This document shows positions 23,610 through 34,136 of a stretch of 64,000 nucleotides of DNA, piece by piece. Source of the DNA: Agrypnia vestita (lineage: Eukaryota > Arthropoda > Insecta > Trichoptera > Phryganeidae). The stretch spans positions 62,001 to 126,000 of the forward strand of contig JADDOH010000284.1 in assembly GCA_016648135.1 (NCBI GenBank), in the 5' to 3' direction. Position 1 is the first letter of the stretch. Each line of letters starts with the position of its first letter. The notes below the pieces were generated by a model. That model was not told the origin of the DNA. It saw only the letters and a list, made by a program, of their open reading frames with translations, and ran no database searches. The translations under genes and the position numbers were made by a program.

Positions 23610-23915
23610 ACTGAACTAGCTATAACCCGTCAAAAATGACTGAACATTGATTTGCGTCTTTTCTAAGCCCTAGTATACATTTACAGTATCTTTTTCATGG
23701 CCTACGAAGAGGCGGCCAAAGCAACATGCGTAGAGTGACCGGTTCGGGTTTGCTGGCCCGGGGTTCAAGCCCCATCTCCGGCCGTTTAATTTGGTTCTTT
23801 GAGCCGTGAATGCGAATGAAATTACGAACGTTACACGAAGTTACGGACGGATAGATACACAGACATGGATGGATGAACAGATGAACAGACAACGAAATTA
23901 TTATATTCCACAATA
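23610..23915 (-). repeat. CTAGT-ended repeat, copy 3, containing a tRNA-like block
   Basis: On the minus strand the ends match the copies at 10680 and 14355 (GTTGTCTGTTCATC at the start; TTTTTGACGGGTTATAGCTAGT at the 3' side). On the plus strand 23700-23785 is tRNA-like, with GGGGTTCAAGCCCC (23760-23773) as a B-box/T-arm. Either a tRNA-derived SINE nested in the repeat or an intrinsic part of it. Confidence 0.55.
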
Positions 23916-24639
23916 ATTGCTTTACTGGTACAATTATGAATCTTAAATATAAGGCAATAGTTACGGAGGCAAGCCACTTTCAAGTTAGCATTATTTTAAA
24001 AATATGTCTGGCTTATCTTTTGTAAAATATTAGAAAATCTATAATGAAGCAAACATCAAATATAATTAATTCATTCACTTTACTACAAGTCAAATAAAAT
24101 TTTTAAAAATCTTCCGAAAAATTGTGATTCAAATTTATTTATACTTCGCAGAAAATTTTTGGGTCAAAATTCTCTCGCGTAGGAATGACGTTACCTTTTT
24201 TTCTCGCATTTTCGTCAACGATCGGTTTCGTTTCCGCGTGAATTATTTTTTTAGTACCGTTTATGTTGCTTTTAAATTAAAAAGTTAAAATAATATCTCC
24301 GCAGACGGATAAGATATTTTATTTCGCATTTTTAGAGCGCAATTTTTGTTTTTACATTTTTCCTCTTATCCTTGCGTATTCATCGTGAGATTCTTTTATA
24401 TGAAGCATTGCTTTGAGAAGAATTCCCTCAGTATCCGGGATATTTACCCAGCATTTTTAAAAGCATCTCGTAATAAAATACCCCCTGCATATATCTCTTG
24501 CTCTGCATTCTCGTTTGATGTGAGGCCGAGTATTGAATATGAATATATTTTATATAAATAAAGCGAGAGAATTCAAAACTAATATTAGTTGACGCGTAGT
24601 TATGATTTAAGTACTTATTATTTTTTTATTTATTTGCTC
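23916..24639. other. Unassigned AT-rich sequence
   Basis: A 71-codon ORF at 24346 has no recognisable features. Confidence 0.35.
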
Positions 24640-25330
24640 CACTACACAGGAGGGAACAATACCTTGAAATAATCTCTTCATCTTCTCATGCCCTGTCCGT
24701 TTAACGGACGTTGGCTATCATGTTGGCTATGCGGACTTTGTTTACTGCGGCCCGGAACAGCTCCACAGTAGACTGGCCAAACCACCGTCTCAAGTTTTTC
24801 AGCCACGAAATCCTCCTTCTTCCAGGGCCCCAACTTCCGAAAATCTTTCCCTGCATATAAGATGCAAGATCTCGTATTTCTCTGAATATCTCATCACATG
24901 TCCTAGATATCGAAGTTTTCGGATTTTCATTGTTTCAATAATTTTTTTTTATTCACCGAGTCATAACATCTTCATTCGTAACTCTGTCCATCCAGCTTAT
25001 TCTGAGAATTATTCTGTAGATTCACATCTCGAATGCCTCAAGTTGTCTTATCAGTTCTTCGGTATGCATCCATGCTTCCATTCTATATAATAATACTGAA
25101 AACACGTAGCATCTGACCATTCGCATTCGTAATCGAAGGTTGAGATCATGACTGCTGAATATCTTTTTCATGCGGATAAATGTTGCACGAGCTTGCTCTA
25201 TGCGGCATTTGATTTCAACCGAAGGATCCCATCTTTCATTTAAGTTGTAGCCCAAGTATACCACATCTTTGTACCTTCTCTAGTTTCGTTCTAGCTATGT
25301 AAAGATTTCCATTCAAGTCAACAGCGTTGT
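24640..25330 (-). pseudogene. LINE 3' coding remnant
   Basis: Minus-strand frames give YLGYNLNERWD, IKCRIEQARATFIRMKK, RMRMVRCYVFSVLLY and AWMHTEELIRQLEAFEM (25022-25264). After the stop come RISWMDRVTNEDVM, IRKLRYLGHVMR and finally STVELFRAAVNKVRIANMIA. This is the conserved tail of insect LINEs in which the RT thumb is followed by a ...W-DRVxNExxL... and YLGHVMR block. At least one stop and frame changes occur. The terminal DRA-EDEE resembles RTE tails. Confidence 0.75.
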
Positions 25331-26959
25331 TCTTCAATATAAATTAAATAGTATATGGGAGTATGATAAATGGCGTGCGACGGACAGCCATCTGTATAAC
25401 CATATGTAAACTAAGCGTTAAATTTATAGAAAAAAACATCGTGAAAAAAGGGACGAATAGTTATGCATCAATAGTATATTAATAATTCCAAGGCCAAACA
25501 GCACATACTGCTAGTCTGTTGTAGATATTCCTTATGAACCTTGAAATTTTAAGTATTTCGCTTTCTAAGGAGTACCAAAATAATTCACTTCTGGGACTGG
25601 TTTATTTTATTATTAATTTAAATGGGAATATGAAGCAACTCAAAAGTATTTAAATTTTTAAAATTAAGATTAATACAGGTTCATATTAAAGTATTACATA
25701 GACATGTTACAGAAAACACTTTTTACGGTTGAGTAACAAGAAATATAGAAAGTAAAACTCTCATATTTTAAATTTTTATTGCGGATTTGCAAAAATAAAA
25801 CACAGTTTAATAATATTGTGATGAGATACTAGAAACTTAATAATTTTAACACAATCGAGAGTTTTCCGACGTTTGGATGAAATGGAAAGAACTGGAAGGG
25901 TCTGCAATGCACGGGAATATTATGACACGTACTGGAACGTTGATGAAATAGCAATCTTTGCATAATAACGTGGCACCATCACTGCGTACCTAATTTTGAT
26001 AAGTGAAACGAGATCAGGGAGAGCGAAACGGAAGAAGAAACATGGAAGATTTTCAAGTCACTACTGCAAAATTGGTGAATTACAATAAAAAGCTCCTGTT
26101 AAATTTATATCCAATGACTTTTTGTAAATAAAAAACTTTCACTTAGTATTTCAAGTGTCTTCTACCGCCGTTCCCCACGACGATATCAAAAATAAATATG
26201 ATATAATTTTTTTGGTTCGCACTGGACAACCGAATAACAACCGAATATTTCTTTCGAAATTCACCTTGATATACTTAATTATACATTTAAATTTATTTTA
26301 GTTGATGAAGAATAAAACAAATATGAACATAAATTAAGGTAAATAAATGAGAATTGCAAATGTGTTATCCGTTTTGAAAATGAATTGAAACTGTGAATCA
26401 ATGAATTCAAAATCCAATCACTTTGTAAATATACAACGCATTAAAGATTGGCCGATGAAAAATACCCACCCATCAGTTCATCCCTTCCGTGGAATAAGGG
26501 TTGGAGTGTCATTAATTACCTCCTTCAATCACTGTCAATTTTGGAGTGGGATTCTAATTTTATTGGACTGACGTACCCGACGTTTCAAAATAAATTAAAG
26601 TTTGAATGTAACAAAGGTGATATCTGCCAGAATTAAATTGAACAAAAAATAATTGTATATATTTGAAAGCATATATTTTACCTACATATATTTTGACGAG
26701 TATATAATTATCTAGTATATATTAGTCTAAAAATAATGTCAATTACAGATTATTTATTGAAGTCTCTCGAACAGTCCATATGAATCTTGAATCATCTATA
26801 TGTAGTTTTCTCGAAGAAACCATAATCACTAGAAATTTGGAGAAACCGATTGATCATTCACGAACAATTTAGTAATTTTTTTGCAGCGCGCTAAGAATCA
26901 GCGAAACCACAAACAATTGATAGACAAGAGCAATGCGATAAAGTGGGTACTTACGTGCG
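25331..26959. other. Unassigned AT-rich sequence
   Basis: No gene seen. Only short ORFs without recognisable products. Confidence 0.35.
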
Positions 26960-27125
26960 AATTGACGTGAATTAGTACGAATCTGTGTAGAATATTCTAG
27001 CGACAATAAGTGTGAACTTAAGAATGGTTCTCCGATTAATTTTGCGTCCAGTGACTTTGTGTACTAAATAAAAGTTTACCTGTTAAATATTCCTCCCACA
27101 GCCATATGCATGTATATTATCCCAC
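26960..27125 (+). repeat. LTR-like 3' end (partial)
   Basis: GAATATTCTAGCGAC, AATAAAAG and ATTCCTCCCACAGCCATATG occur in the same order as in the unit ending at 16346. No upstream promoter part is present. A perfect hairpin, 13-bp arms with CCAC loop (27109-27138), sits exactly at its right edge. Confidence 0.4.
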
Positions 27126-27537
27126 GATAATATACATGTATTATGTGCGTGTGAATTTCATGTCACATTTATGCAATCACGATTTTCAAACATAGCTTAG
27201 CCATGACCATTGTACATTGACAGAATTAAAATTGAACTGATAAATTAATTCAAAATTTTAATGTAAGCATTATGTTATTTTAATTTTCATGTCAAAATAT
27301 GTTAGTGATCTGCTCTCTGGTTTAGGTATGCGTTAAGCTGGGAGCAAGTGTTTCAATCAGCGGTAAGAAGGTAGTTGTACCTAACGAAGAATGAGCTGGT
27401 ATTGGTTCAAACCTCGCGCCATTCCTTCTTCGATCGTAAAACCATTCACGCGCGTTTAGTTTTTTAGCCTTAAAACTTCCGTATTTTAACCTCACTATTT
27501 TACTCTTGAAGTATTCAAAATTTATTTCCAATATTAA
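27126..27537. other. Unassigned sequence
   Basis: The minus-strand ORF at 27322-27531 contains NGARFEPIPAHSSLGTTTF, which looks like translated repeat DNA rather than a protein domain. No gene is supported. Confidence 0.35.
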
Positions 27538-28190
27538 ATGTACTATACTTACCTACATTCTATTAAAAGCACTAAAGGGCGTAAAAAATATATATGTATA
27601 TATAAACAGTTGAATCAAGTCGATAAATTCAAAAACCTTGGGGTGAAATATTCTAGTGACGGGAGGCAGGAAAGTGTAACGCGAGAAGAATTGGAGCTGC
27701 GGCCGGCGTTCTATGTTCCCTATTTAGTGCGGTGATAAAAAAAACGATCTTAATGTCAAGGCAAATCTGACTGTTTTCAAATTTAGATCCTAACGGAATG
27801 AATGAGAGCAAGGATCCAGGCTAAGGAGATGAATTTTCTAACATAATAGGGCTAGCGGAATTCAAACTGATGGACAGAGTGAGAAGTGCCGAAATAAGGC
27901 ACACACTCTGCATGGAGCCCATGCTCCTACAGATAGAAACAAATGAGGTGGCTTGGACACGTGCTAAGAATACCAGAGGAACGAATACCAAAAAGTATCC
28001 TCTTGTCAACCCCTAAAGGAAAGTTGACCCAGATTAAGCTGGGTAGAACAACAAAAAATGTGTATGAAAACATAGTGGGTCTGCACTGTTTAACTCATAC
28101 GGAAGCAGCACAAGACTGGTGAATATGAAAGCATCTTGTCGAGTCTTTGGGCCCCCAACCCTACTAAGACAAGTGTATGAAGACAATGAT
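27538..28190 (+). pseudogene. Degenerate LINE 3' coding remnant
   Basis: Fragments in three frames appear in order: QVDKFKNLGVKYSSDGRQES (about 27611-27670), KLMDRVRSAEIRHTLCMEPM (about 27865-27927) and VFGPPTLLRQ (28143-28172). This order is that of the C-terminal domain of an insect LINE polyprotein (VDKFKYLG-SSDGR, MDRVR-xEIR, GHVxR). Many frameshifts make it non-functional. Confidence 0.65.
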
Positions 28191-28800
28191 GATATAAACT
28201 TATCCACCAAAAATAGGGTAAAATAAATGAAAAAATACATGACAGGATCGTCGATCAATGCAGCTTTCCATGTATTACAATTCCGGGACAAATAAAGGAT
28301 TGTTAAGGTAGCCATGGGAGCGAGATTACGTCCAGGTTTGAATTTTCAGCAATAAACAGGACTGCAGAGACACAAGATAATGCACTGTGATTTGTGACTG
28401 AGGAATACGAACGGCCGCAGAGCGCATTCTACGGTCTGCATATAAGGCAATTAATAAAAGTTTATTAGCGTTTTGGGCAAGCACTGCGCGAGTGCATTGA
28501 GAGTTGCGACGCGGTGGAAATGCAATGAGATTTTAATAATATTAGAAATATTATGTTGGTGTTCTTCTTACTCATGTGCGATTTTCTACCGTACATTTGA
28601 AAATCATCTTTAAAATAATTAATTATTATTTATTTTTAAATTATACGTTTTGAAATATATAATTTATCCTGTAAAATAAAAATTCTTTCTTCGTCTAGTT
28701 GTTTCTTGTTTGATTGTTGTAGTATGTTGGTCTTTCCCAAGCTTCAATTCAATTAAATTTATTTAAATACAATTTTTACATAACACACATACATTTGCCT
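28191..28800. other. Unassigned sequence; old LINE tail at right
   Basis: CAATTCAATTAAATTTATTT at about 28746 resembles a LINE tail in reverse orientation just before the foldback. Nothing else is recognised. Confidence 0.35.
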
Positions 28801-29042
28801 TCTGGTTTGTGTCTTCTGGGGTATTATGTCGCGTTTTTACGACGTTTCTTGCCGACTTTGCAGATCCCATTTCAGGGTTCATCATCAAGGCTGATGTGTT
28901 GTTATGAGTTTTAGTTGTGAATGTTGACACCAACACTCACACAACACATCAGCCCCGATGATGGACCCTGCAATGGGATCCAAAACGTCGGCAAGAAAGG
29001 TCGTGAAAACACGGCATAATACCCCAGAAGACACAAACCAGA
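28801..29042. mobile_element. Foldback element, third copy of the 4.3 kb family
   Basis: Left arm 28801-28926 and right arm 28931-29042 are diverged reverse complements; GGTATTATG, GACGTTTCTTGCCGAC and ATCATC on the left mirror the right. The inner palindrome GTGAATGTTG/CAACACTCAC closes it. The right flank ends AAAACCTAAGAAC as at 4.3 and 12.4 kb. It is older than the other two. Confidence 0.75.
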
Positions 29043-29184
29043 AGATTCCGAGTGCCCGTGAAAACCTAAGAACGTTCTTAATCATACATTTGATTCGTCA
29101 ATATTATAATATTTCATTTAAAATATACGTATATAAAATAATTCAAATCAAAAGTGTAGGAGAAAGCTGCTTTGGGAAACCATC

Positions 29185-29525
29185 TCAGAGATATAGAACA
29201 GATCGATGTCCAAAGTGATATTGTTCAGCATAAAGGCATAACCAACCAGCTCTTCCAACAGGTATGACCACCATCAGGTTGGTCCTGTATATTAGAAAGT
29301 GAAACAATCTATGCTGATGCCGTCTTAGGTAGTTATCAGAAATATATAAACTAAGGCTCTGCATAATTTCAGGATTATCGATTACGCCCTGCGACAATCG
29401 ATAAAAATACGTAATCAAATACATATTCCTTCTAGTCTCTAAACTATTGTAGCCAAGCGTATCCCGGAGAAACTCATTGAAACTTGAGTATAGTCAAGAA
29501 TAATGCCCGTACTCTCTATGTAGAG
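29185..29525 (-). pseudogene. Jockey/CR1-type LINE 3' end (family B), minus strand
   Basis: The minus strand encodes MYLITYFYRLSQGVIDNPEI...LYISDNYLRRHQHRLFHF, matching the plus-strand copies at 37231 and 52945, and its upstream DNA (ACGGGCATT, CTTGGCTACAATAGTTTAGA) matches too. Diverged, with a frameshift near its C-terminus. This domain is the poorly conserved extension after the reverse transcriptase. Confidence 0.7.
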
Positions 29526-29924
29526 ATATCTTAGAAACTTCTTTCGTACTTTCTCTATCATAAGAAAGTATTTTAAGCTCATGTGGCCCCAAATAATCGA
29601 GCCATTCCGTGTCTAGTACGTGGGTATTTTAGAAAACTCTGCCAATACGCAGAACAAATCCTAGCATTTTCAATGCATTACCACTGTAAGATGTATACAG
29701 CTTGTTGAATTTAGAACGCATTCAACATAATAACTTTTCGTCTACCTTTGTTGCATTTTTTTCTGCATGGATTAGTTTATCAAAAATCTCTTTTGTCATG
29801 ACGGAAAATGTTTTTTTTTACTTTATTGAAGAAATGCTGAATTATGGTTTTAAAACGAACCAAACTGGTCAAGAGTTAAGTATTTTTTGTGTTCAAATTA
29901 AAATTATTCAAACATTCATTATTT

Positions 29925-30017
29925 AAAATAATATTATCGAGAAATCGATAATATTATTTTGATAATTGGTAAAACAGCATACTACGAATATCGTAGTATG
30001 CTGTTTTACCAATTATC
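29925..30017. repeat. Two back-to-back perfect hairpins
   Basis: 29925-29940 pairs exactly with 29945-29960 (16-bp arms, GAAA loop). Immediately after, 29961-29987 pairs exactly with 29991-30017 (27-bp arms, ATA loop). There is no gap between them. No copy elsewhere in the window was found. Confidence 0.95.
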
Positions 30018-30649
30018 CATAATATCGTGTAATTTTAAATCACTGTATTGTTGAGATTCCATAAATATTAATAAATAAATATAATACCAGTAACTTTCAA
30101 CCATTTTATTAGGGGCTTGAACGGTGATATTAATATGACATATCTGATTTGTTTTCATTTAAGCACTTCAGCTTCACTACATTGTAAGAACACATCGCAC
30201 GCCCATAGCAACAGTTTCGAACGAATGCTTAATCAAACAGCGATCAATTGCCCGAAGTAATGAACAAATGTTTCCTTTAATTTTCTGGCAAATACTTTTC
30301 CACCCTCTGTTTGCCTTGCGTCGGGAAATATCAGCCTGAGAAATAATTGAACGACAGTCGGGATTCGGGGGAGGATGAAAAAATATATCGGAGAGTGTTT
30401 TAGCGTGAAAGATCAATTTTGCTGCTGGCTTTTACAGGGTGCGTGGAAGGCAAACGGCGGCTTTCGGGGTGGTCGCAAATAGCGATAAATAACTGTCTCG
30501 GTACTGACACTTGTGTATGCCTGCAAATCATTGCTTTAGTGGGGAAAGATAAGAGCAGACTTCGTGCAATATAAACAATAAGAAAAATTACAGTACCTAT
30601 AAGGTTGTTTTGAAAATAGATTCTGTTTTTATTTCTTTTTTCTTTAACT
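30018..30649. other. Unassigned sequence
   Basis: The minus-strand 79-codon ORF at 30177-30416 has no recognised motif. Confidence 0.35.
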
Positions 30650-30783
30650 CGTAGCGTCTGCTTGCTTGCTTGTTTGTCGAAAAAACTTCGGATTAATTTT
30701 TAACCCCTTTTCCCGTGATTCAATCGAGCTGAAACTTTGCTTTAAAATTTCTTACTATAATAAAATTATAGTAAGAAATTTTA
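30650..30783 (-). repeat. ACTCCCTTT-family fragment ending in a perfect palindrome
   Basis: AACTCGTAGCGTCTGC, CCTTTTCCCGTGATTC and GAGCTGAAACTTTGC are family blocks (30650-30741). The match stops and is followed at once by 30743-30761 / 30765-30783, a perfect 19-bp inverted repeat with a 3-nt loop. Confidence 0.7.
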
Positions 30784-30994
30784 CATTAAGATAAAAATTG
30801 GAGGCCCTGTTGTGGGTTATTTGGTCATTGTCTTCCGAATAATTGTTGCGATGAGAGTTGGCCACCCTGAAAGGGACCTTTAGATAATAGATCTCGAGCT
30901 GAATTAAGAATTGGTAGCCCTGAAAAGAGCAGCGCATATTCTCAAAAGAGCGCTATGCGCTGCCGAATGACTATTATATATTTTATAGTCATTG

Positions 30995-31320
30995 AACTTG
31001 GCTGTGGGAGGCAAATTAAACACTTAAATGTAAACATAAGATTTTATTTACCGGAGTCACTGAGCACGAATTTAATTGAAGGATTAATATTTAATTTACG
31101 AAGTCACTTAATAATTTTTCAAATATTTTACACACTTATTTTACAATTTCTTAATTCTCAATAATTATCTCTAGTAACTTTTTTTCATGCTGTTTCTATC
31201 GTATCGATCACTTTAGAGAAGATTTTGCTCAATTTCGCACGTAAGTACCCCACTCAAATATCGATCACTCAGTTACACACCCACGAGTCACACTGCTTTG
31301 CTGGTTTATCACTGGTGCGC
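30995..31320 (-). repeat. LTR-like unit, minus strand, partial
   Basis: Left edge TTGGCTGTGGGAGGCAAA is the complement of the TTTGCCTCCCACAGCC 3' end seen in related units. The rest is too diverged to bound. Confidence 0.3.
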
Positions 31321-32119
31321 TTACTTCCGCATTTTCATACAAAAAATGTTGGTTTTCGAGTGTTGTTTCGAGATTTTTCTACATAATTATAGTGTTTCAT
31401 TGATAATTACAATGTTTATGAGATTGTCTCAGTCAATTCCAGAGTGACTTAGAGCGTAATTACTTCCAATTCTGCCATCTAGTTATAATATTTATTAATT
31501 TTTTTTAAAGTTACTATTTAATCTATTACAATTACAGCATCCTGTATTTATTCAAACACCTCTGTCATTCTCTAACCTACGTGACCTTTAAAAGGGTTGT
31601 GACTGAAAACAACCCCTTGGATATGAATGGAATCTCAATATGCTGTTTAATTTTCAAAATATGTCGCCGATATAACTTTGCGATAAAAAATATTTCAAGA
31701 ATTGCGTTTGAAGAATTTGTTTTTTTTTTGCGGAAATTCGTATTTCGCAATTCGCGTTTGCATTTTGAAAAGATTTCGCACAAATGATACGGGAAAGTTT
31801 TGAGGCTGAATTCCAAATCATTGGTATTCAAGTCATCGATGGCTTCAATCAGTATTGTGTAAATACCTTCGTTTCTACTTCCATTAGTTTCCTTACTTCG
31901 ATCCTCGCGGGGGACTGATCAGCAATTTTATACTTTCAGGGAGATACGATTTCAATTACTGGGAAAAGAAAAGTAATAAAATTTAGGGTGAATAAAATAG
32001 TGTCTCGGGATTTTTCTTTTGATCTCGAGATTTTTACTAATATTTGATGTGTCTTCTATAACTATACGAGGCCAAATCAAGTACGTATCAATCAAAATTG
32101 TAAATTTTTAACTAAGGAT
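31321..32119. other. Unassigned sequence
   Basis: Opposite-strand ORFs at 31577-31831 overlap each other and match nothing known. No gene supported. Confidence 0.35.
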
Positions 32120-32324
32120 AAATAGAAGTCTCACAGACACGAAGCTATTTACATATGAAGAAAGTAGATGGAAGTCTCTTATACGATAACTCAGGGTTTA
32201 CCATCTGTACGAGCTGGCTTGAGTGATCATTCTACATAATGTAACGTTCACCTATTCCATTGTAAGAACATTCACACACTATCGGATTTTGAAAGTTCTA
32301 TATATATATATATATATATATATA

Positions 32325-32840
32325 CAGGGTTATTTGGAAAACATTAAAAACCTTGCAGGAATATATAGCTACCATGATTTTGAGTCGAAAATGTTCAAGT
32401 TATCTTGACCTAGTATCAATAGTTAGGGAGATATGCAACATCAAAGTTTGCATTTTTTTTCAATATTTCTGACTTATTTTTTGTAAAAAATTGAACTATC
32501 ATTACAGTAACTTAAATCGATTACAAAAAATTCATTCGATTCAATACATGTTAAATAGAATTATATAAACACTGAAAATTTTCCAATTGGAATGTTTTCA
32601 AATTGGAATTCGAAGTGTTAATTTTTTGTTCGACTTGTATTAAAATAAATGAATTTCTCATATTCGATATAAGTTACTAAAATGATTGTCCAACGTTTTA
32701 CAAGAAATAAGTCAGAAATATTGAAGAAATAATGCAAACTTTAATGTCGCATATCTCCATAACTATTGATATTAGGCCATAATAGCTTCAATATTTTCGG
32801 CTCATAATCAAGGCTCAGAATCAATATTCGAATCAAAAAC
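32325..32840. repeat. Imperfect inverted repeat beside the mariner
   Basis: ATCAATAGTTAGGGAGATATGC (about 32415) and CAATATTTCTGACTTATTT recur as complements at about 32700-32775, giving arms of about 200 bp. The same sequence occurs once at about 41760-41960 and in part at 52205-52260, where a SINE has inserted. A dispersed element of unknown class; its outer end at 32325 is ACAGGGTTATTTGG. Confidence 0.6.
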
Positions 32841-32853
32841 CTTTCATATATTA

Positions 32854-34134
32854 GGTCCTTACATGTGAAATTGGCGTTTAGTATGGGAGGAACATAAAGC
32901 CGATTTTTTTTATTATAATATATTTATTTAATCAAAGTATGTACCATTGCTATCTATGCACTTTTGCCATCTCATAGGTAGTTCATCGATCCCTTTACTA
33001 AAAAAACCATTCGGATGGGAATCAATAAAATCTTTGAAGGCGGTTTGGACTGCCCCATCGGAGTTGAATTTTTTCCTTTGCAAGAAGTTATCCAAATTTC
33101 GAAAAAAATGGTAATCTGTTGGGGCAAGGTCCGGAGAGTACGGTGGATGTCTTAGACATTCCAATTGAAGCTCCTCTAATTTGGTAGCCGTCTGTTGTGC
33201 AGTGTGTGGTCTAGCGTTATCATGAAGCAGCAGTGGCCTAGAGCGATTAACCAGCCTCGGTTGTTTAGCAGCTAGCTTTTCCATCATGGTTTGCAGTTGC
33301 TGACAATAGACATCTGCCGTAATCGTCTGGCCAGATTTAAGAAAGCTGTAGTGAACGACACCAGCACTAGTCCACCAAACGCTCACAAGTAACTTTTTTG
33401 GAGTCAATTTTCGCTTGGGGCATGGTTTGGCTGGTTCGGCAGGGTTCAGCCATTGCGATGAGCGCTTCCGATTATCGTACAGGATCCACTTTTCATCACA
33501 GGTAATGATTCGATTTAAAATCCCTTCATTATTGTGCCGGTTGAGTAATGCAACGCAGCAGTCAACGCGCGTTTGTTGATTTGCTTCACTCAATTCGTGA
33601 GGTACCCACCTTTCAAGCTTTTTCACCTTACCAATTTGCTTCAAGTGGATTAAAACAGTTTTATCACTAACACCGCAGCCTGCAGCTAACTCGGATGTGG
33701 TTTGCGATGGATCCGCTTCCACAATAGCCTTCAATTCTTCATTATCAACTTTGGTCTCCGGCCGTCCACGGGGCTTGTTCTGCAGGTCGAAAAATTTCCA
33801 GAACGAAAACGTTGGAACCAAAAACGCACTGTGTTTTCTTTTGCGGCACCGTCGCCATACACATCATTAATCCTTCGAGCCGTTTCTGCAGCACTGGTGC
33901 CACGGTGGAACTCGTACTCGTAAATAATGCGATATTTCAAGTTTTTCATTTTGTAAACTGAGTGACGCAAAGAAAAAAACAATTGAGGAAAAAACAAATG
34001 AATTATAATTTTCAAAACACAAATACATGAGTAAATAGATGTATAAATTTGGATTTGGAATTCCTAGCCAAAGAGAAGATATTTAAGATCAAATTTGCCA
34101 GTACGGCAAAACCTCAATTTCATATGTAAGGACC
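32854..34134 (-). mobile_element. Mariner transposon, full length
   Basis: Ends GGTCCTTACATGTGAAATTG (left) and GGTCCTTACATATGAAATTG (right, on the minus strand) form terminal inverted repeats of about 24 bp with few mismatches. TA flanks both sides (32852-32853 and 34135-34136), the duplication made by Tc1/mariner elements. Total 1281 bp, the usual length. It encodes one transposase reading right to left, broken by a single frameshift. Confidence 0.95.
32928..33949 (-). pseudogene. Mariner transposase, one frameshift
   Basis: The N-terminal frame starts MKNLKYRIIYEYEFHRG at 33949 and covers the first helix-turn-helix. The frame is lost at a run of five A on the plus strand (33790-33794), and the second frame continues to a stop at 32928. 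The C-terminal frame has a second HTH (TTSELAAGCGVSDKTV), the WVPHEL linker, and three aspartates: TCDEKW, LLHDNARPH and YSPDLAPTDYHFF, with 34 residues between the last two (DD34D). It ends DSNGTYFD. All catalytic residues are present. Overall it resembles the SETMAR-type branch of mariners. Cut-and-paste DNA transposase; not functional unless the frame is tolerated. Confidence 0.95.
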
Positions 34135-34136
34135 TA

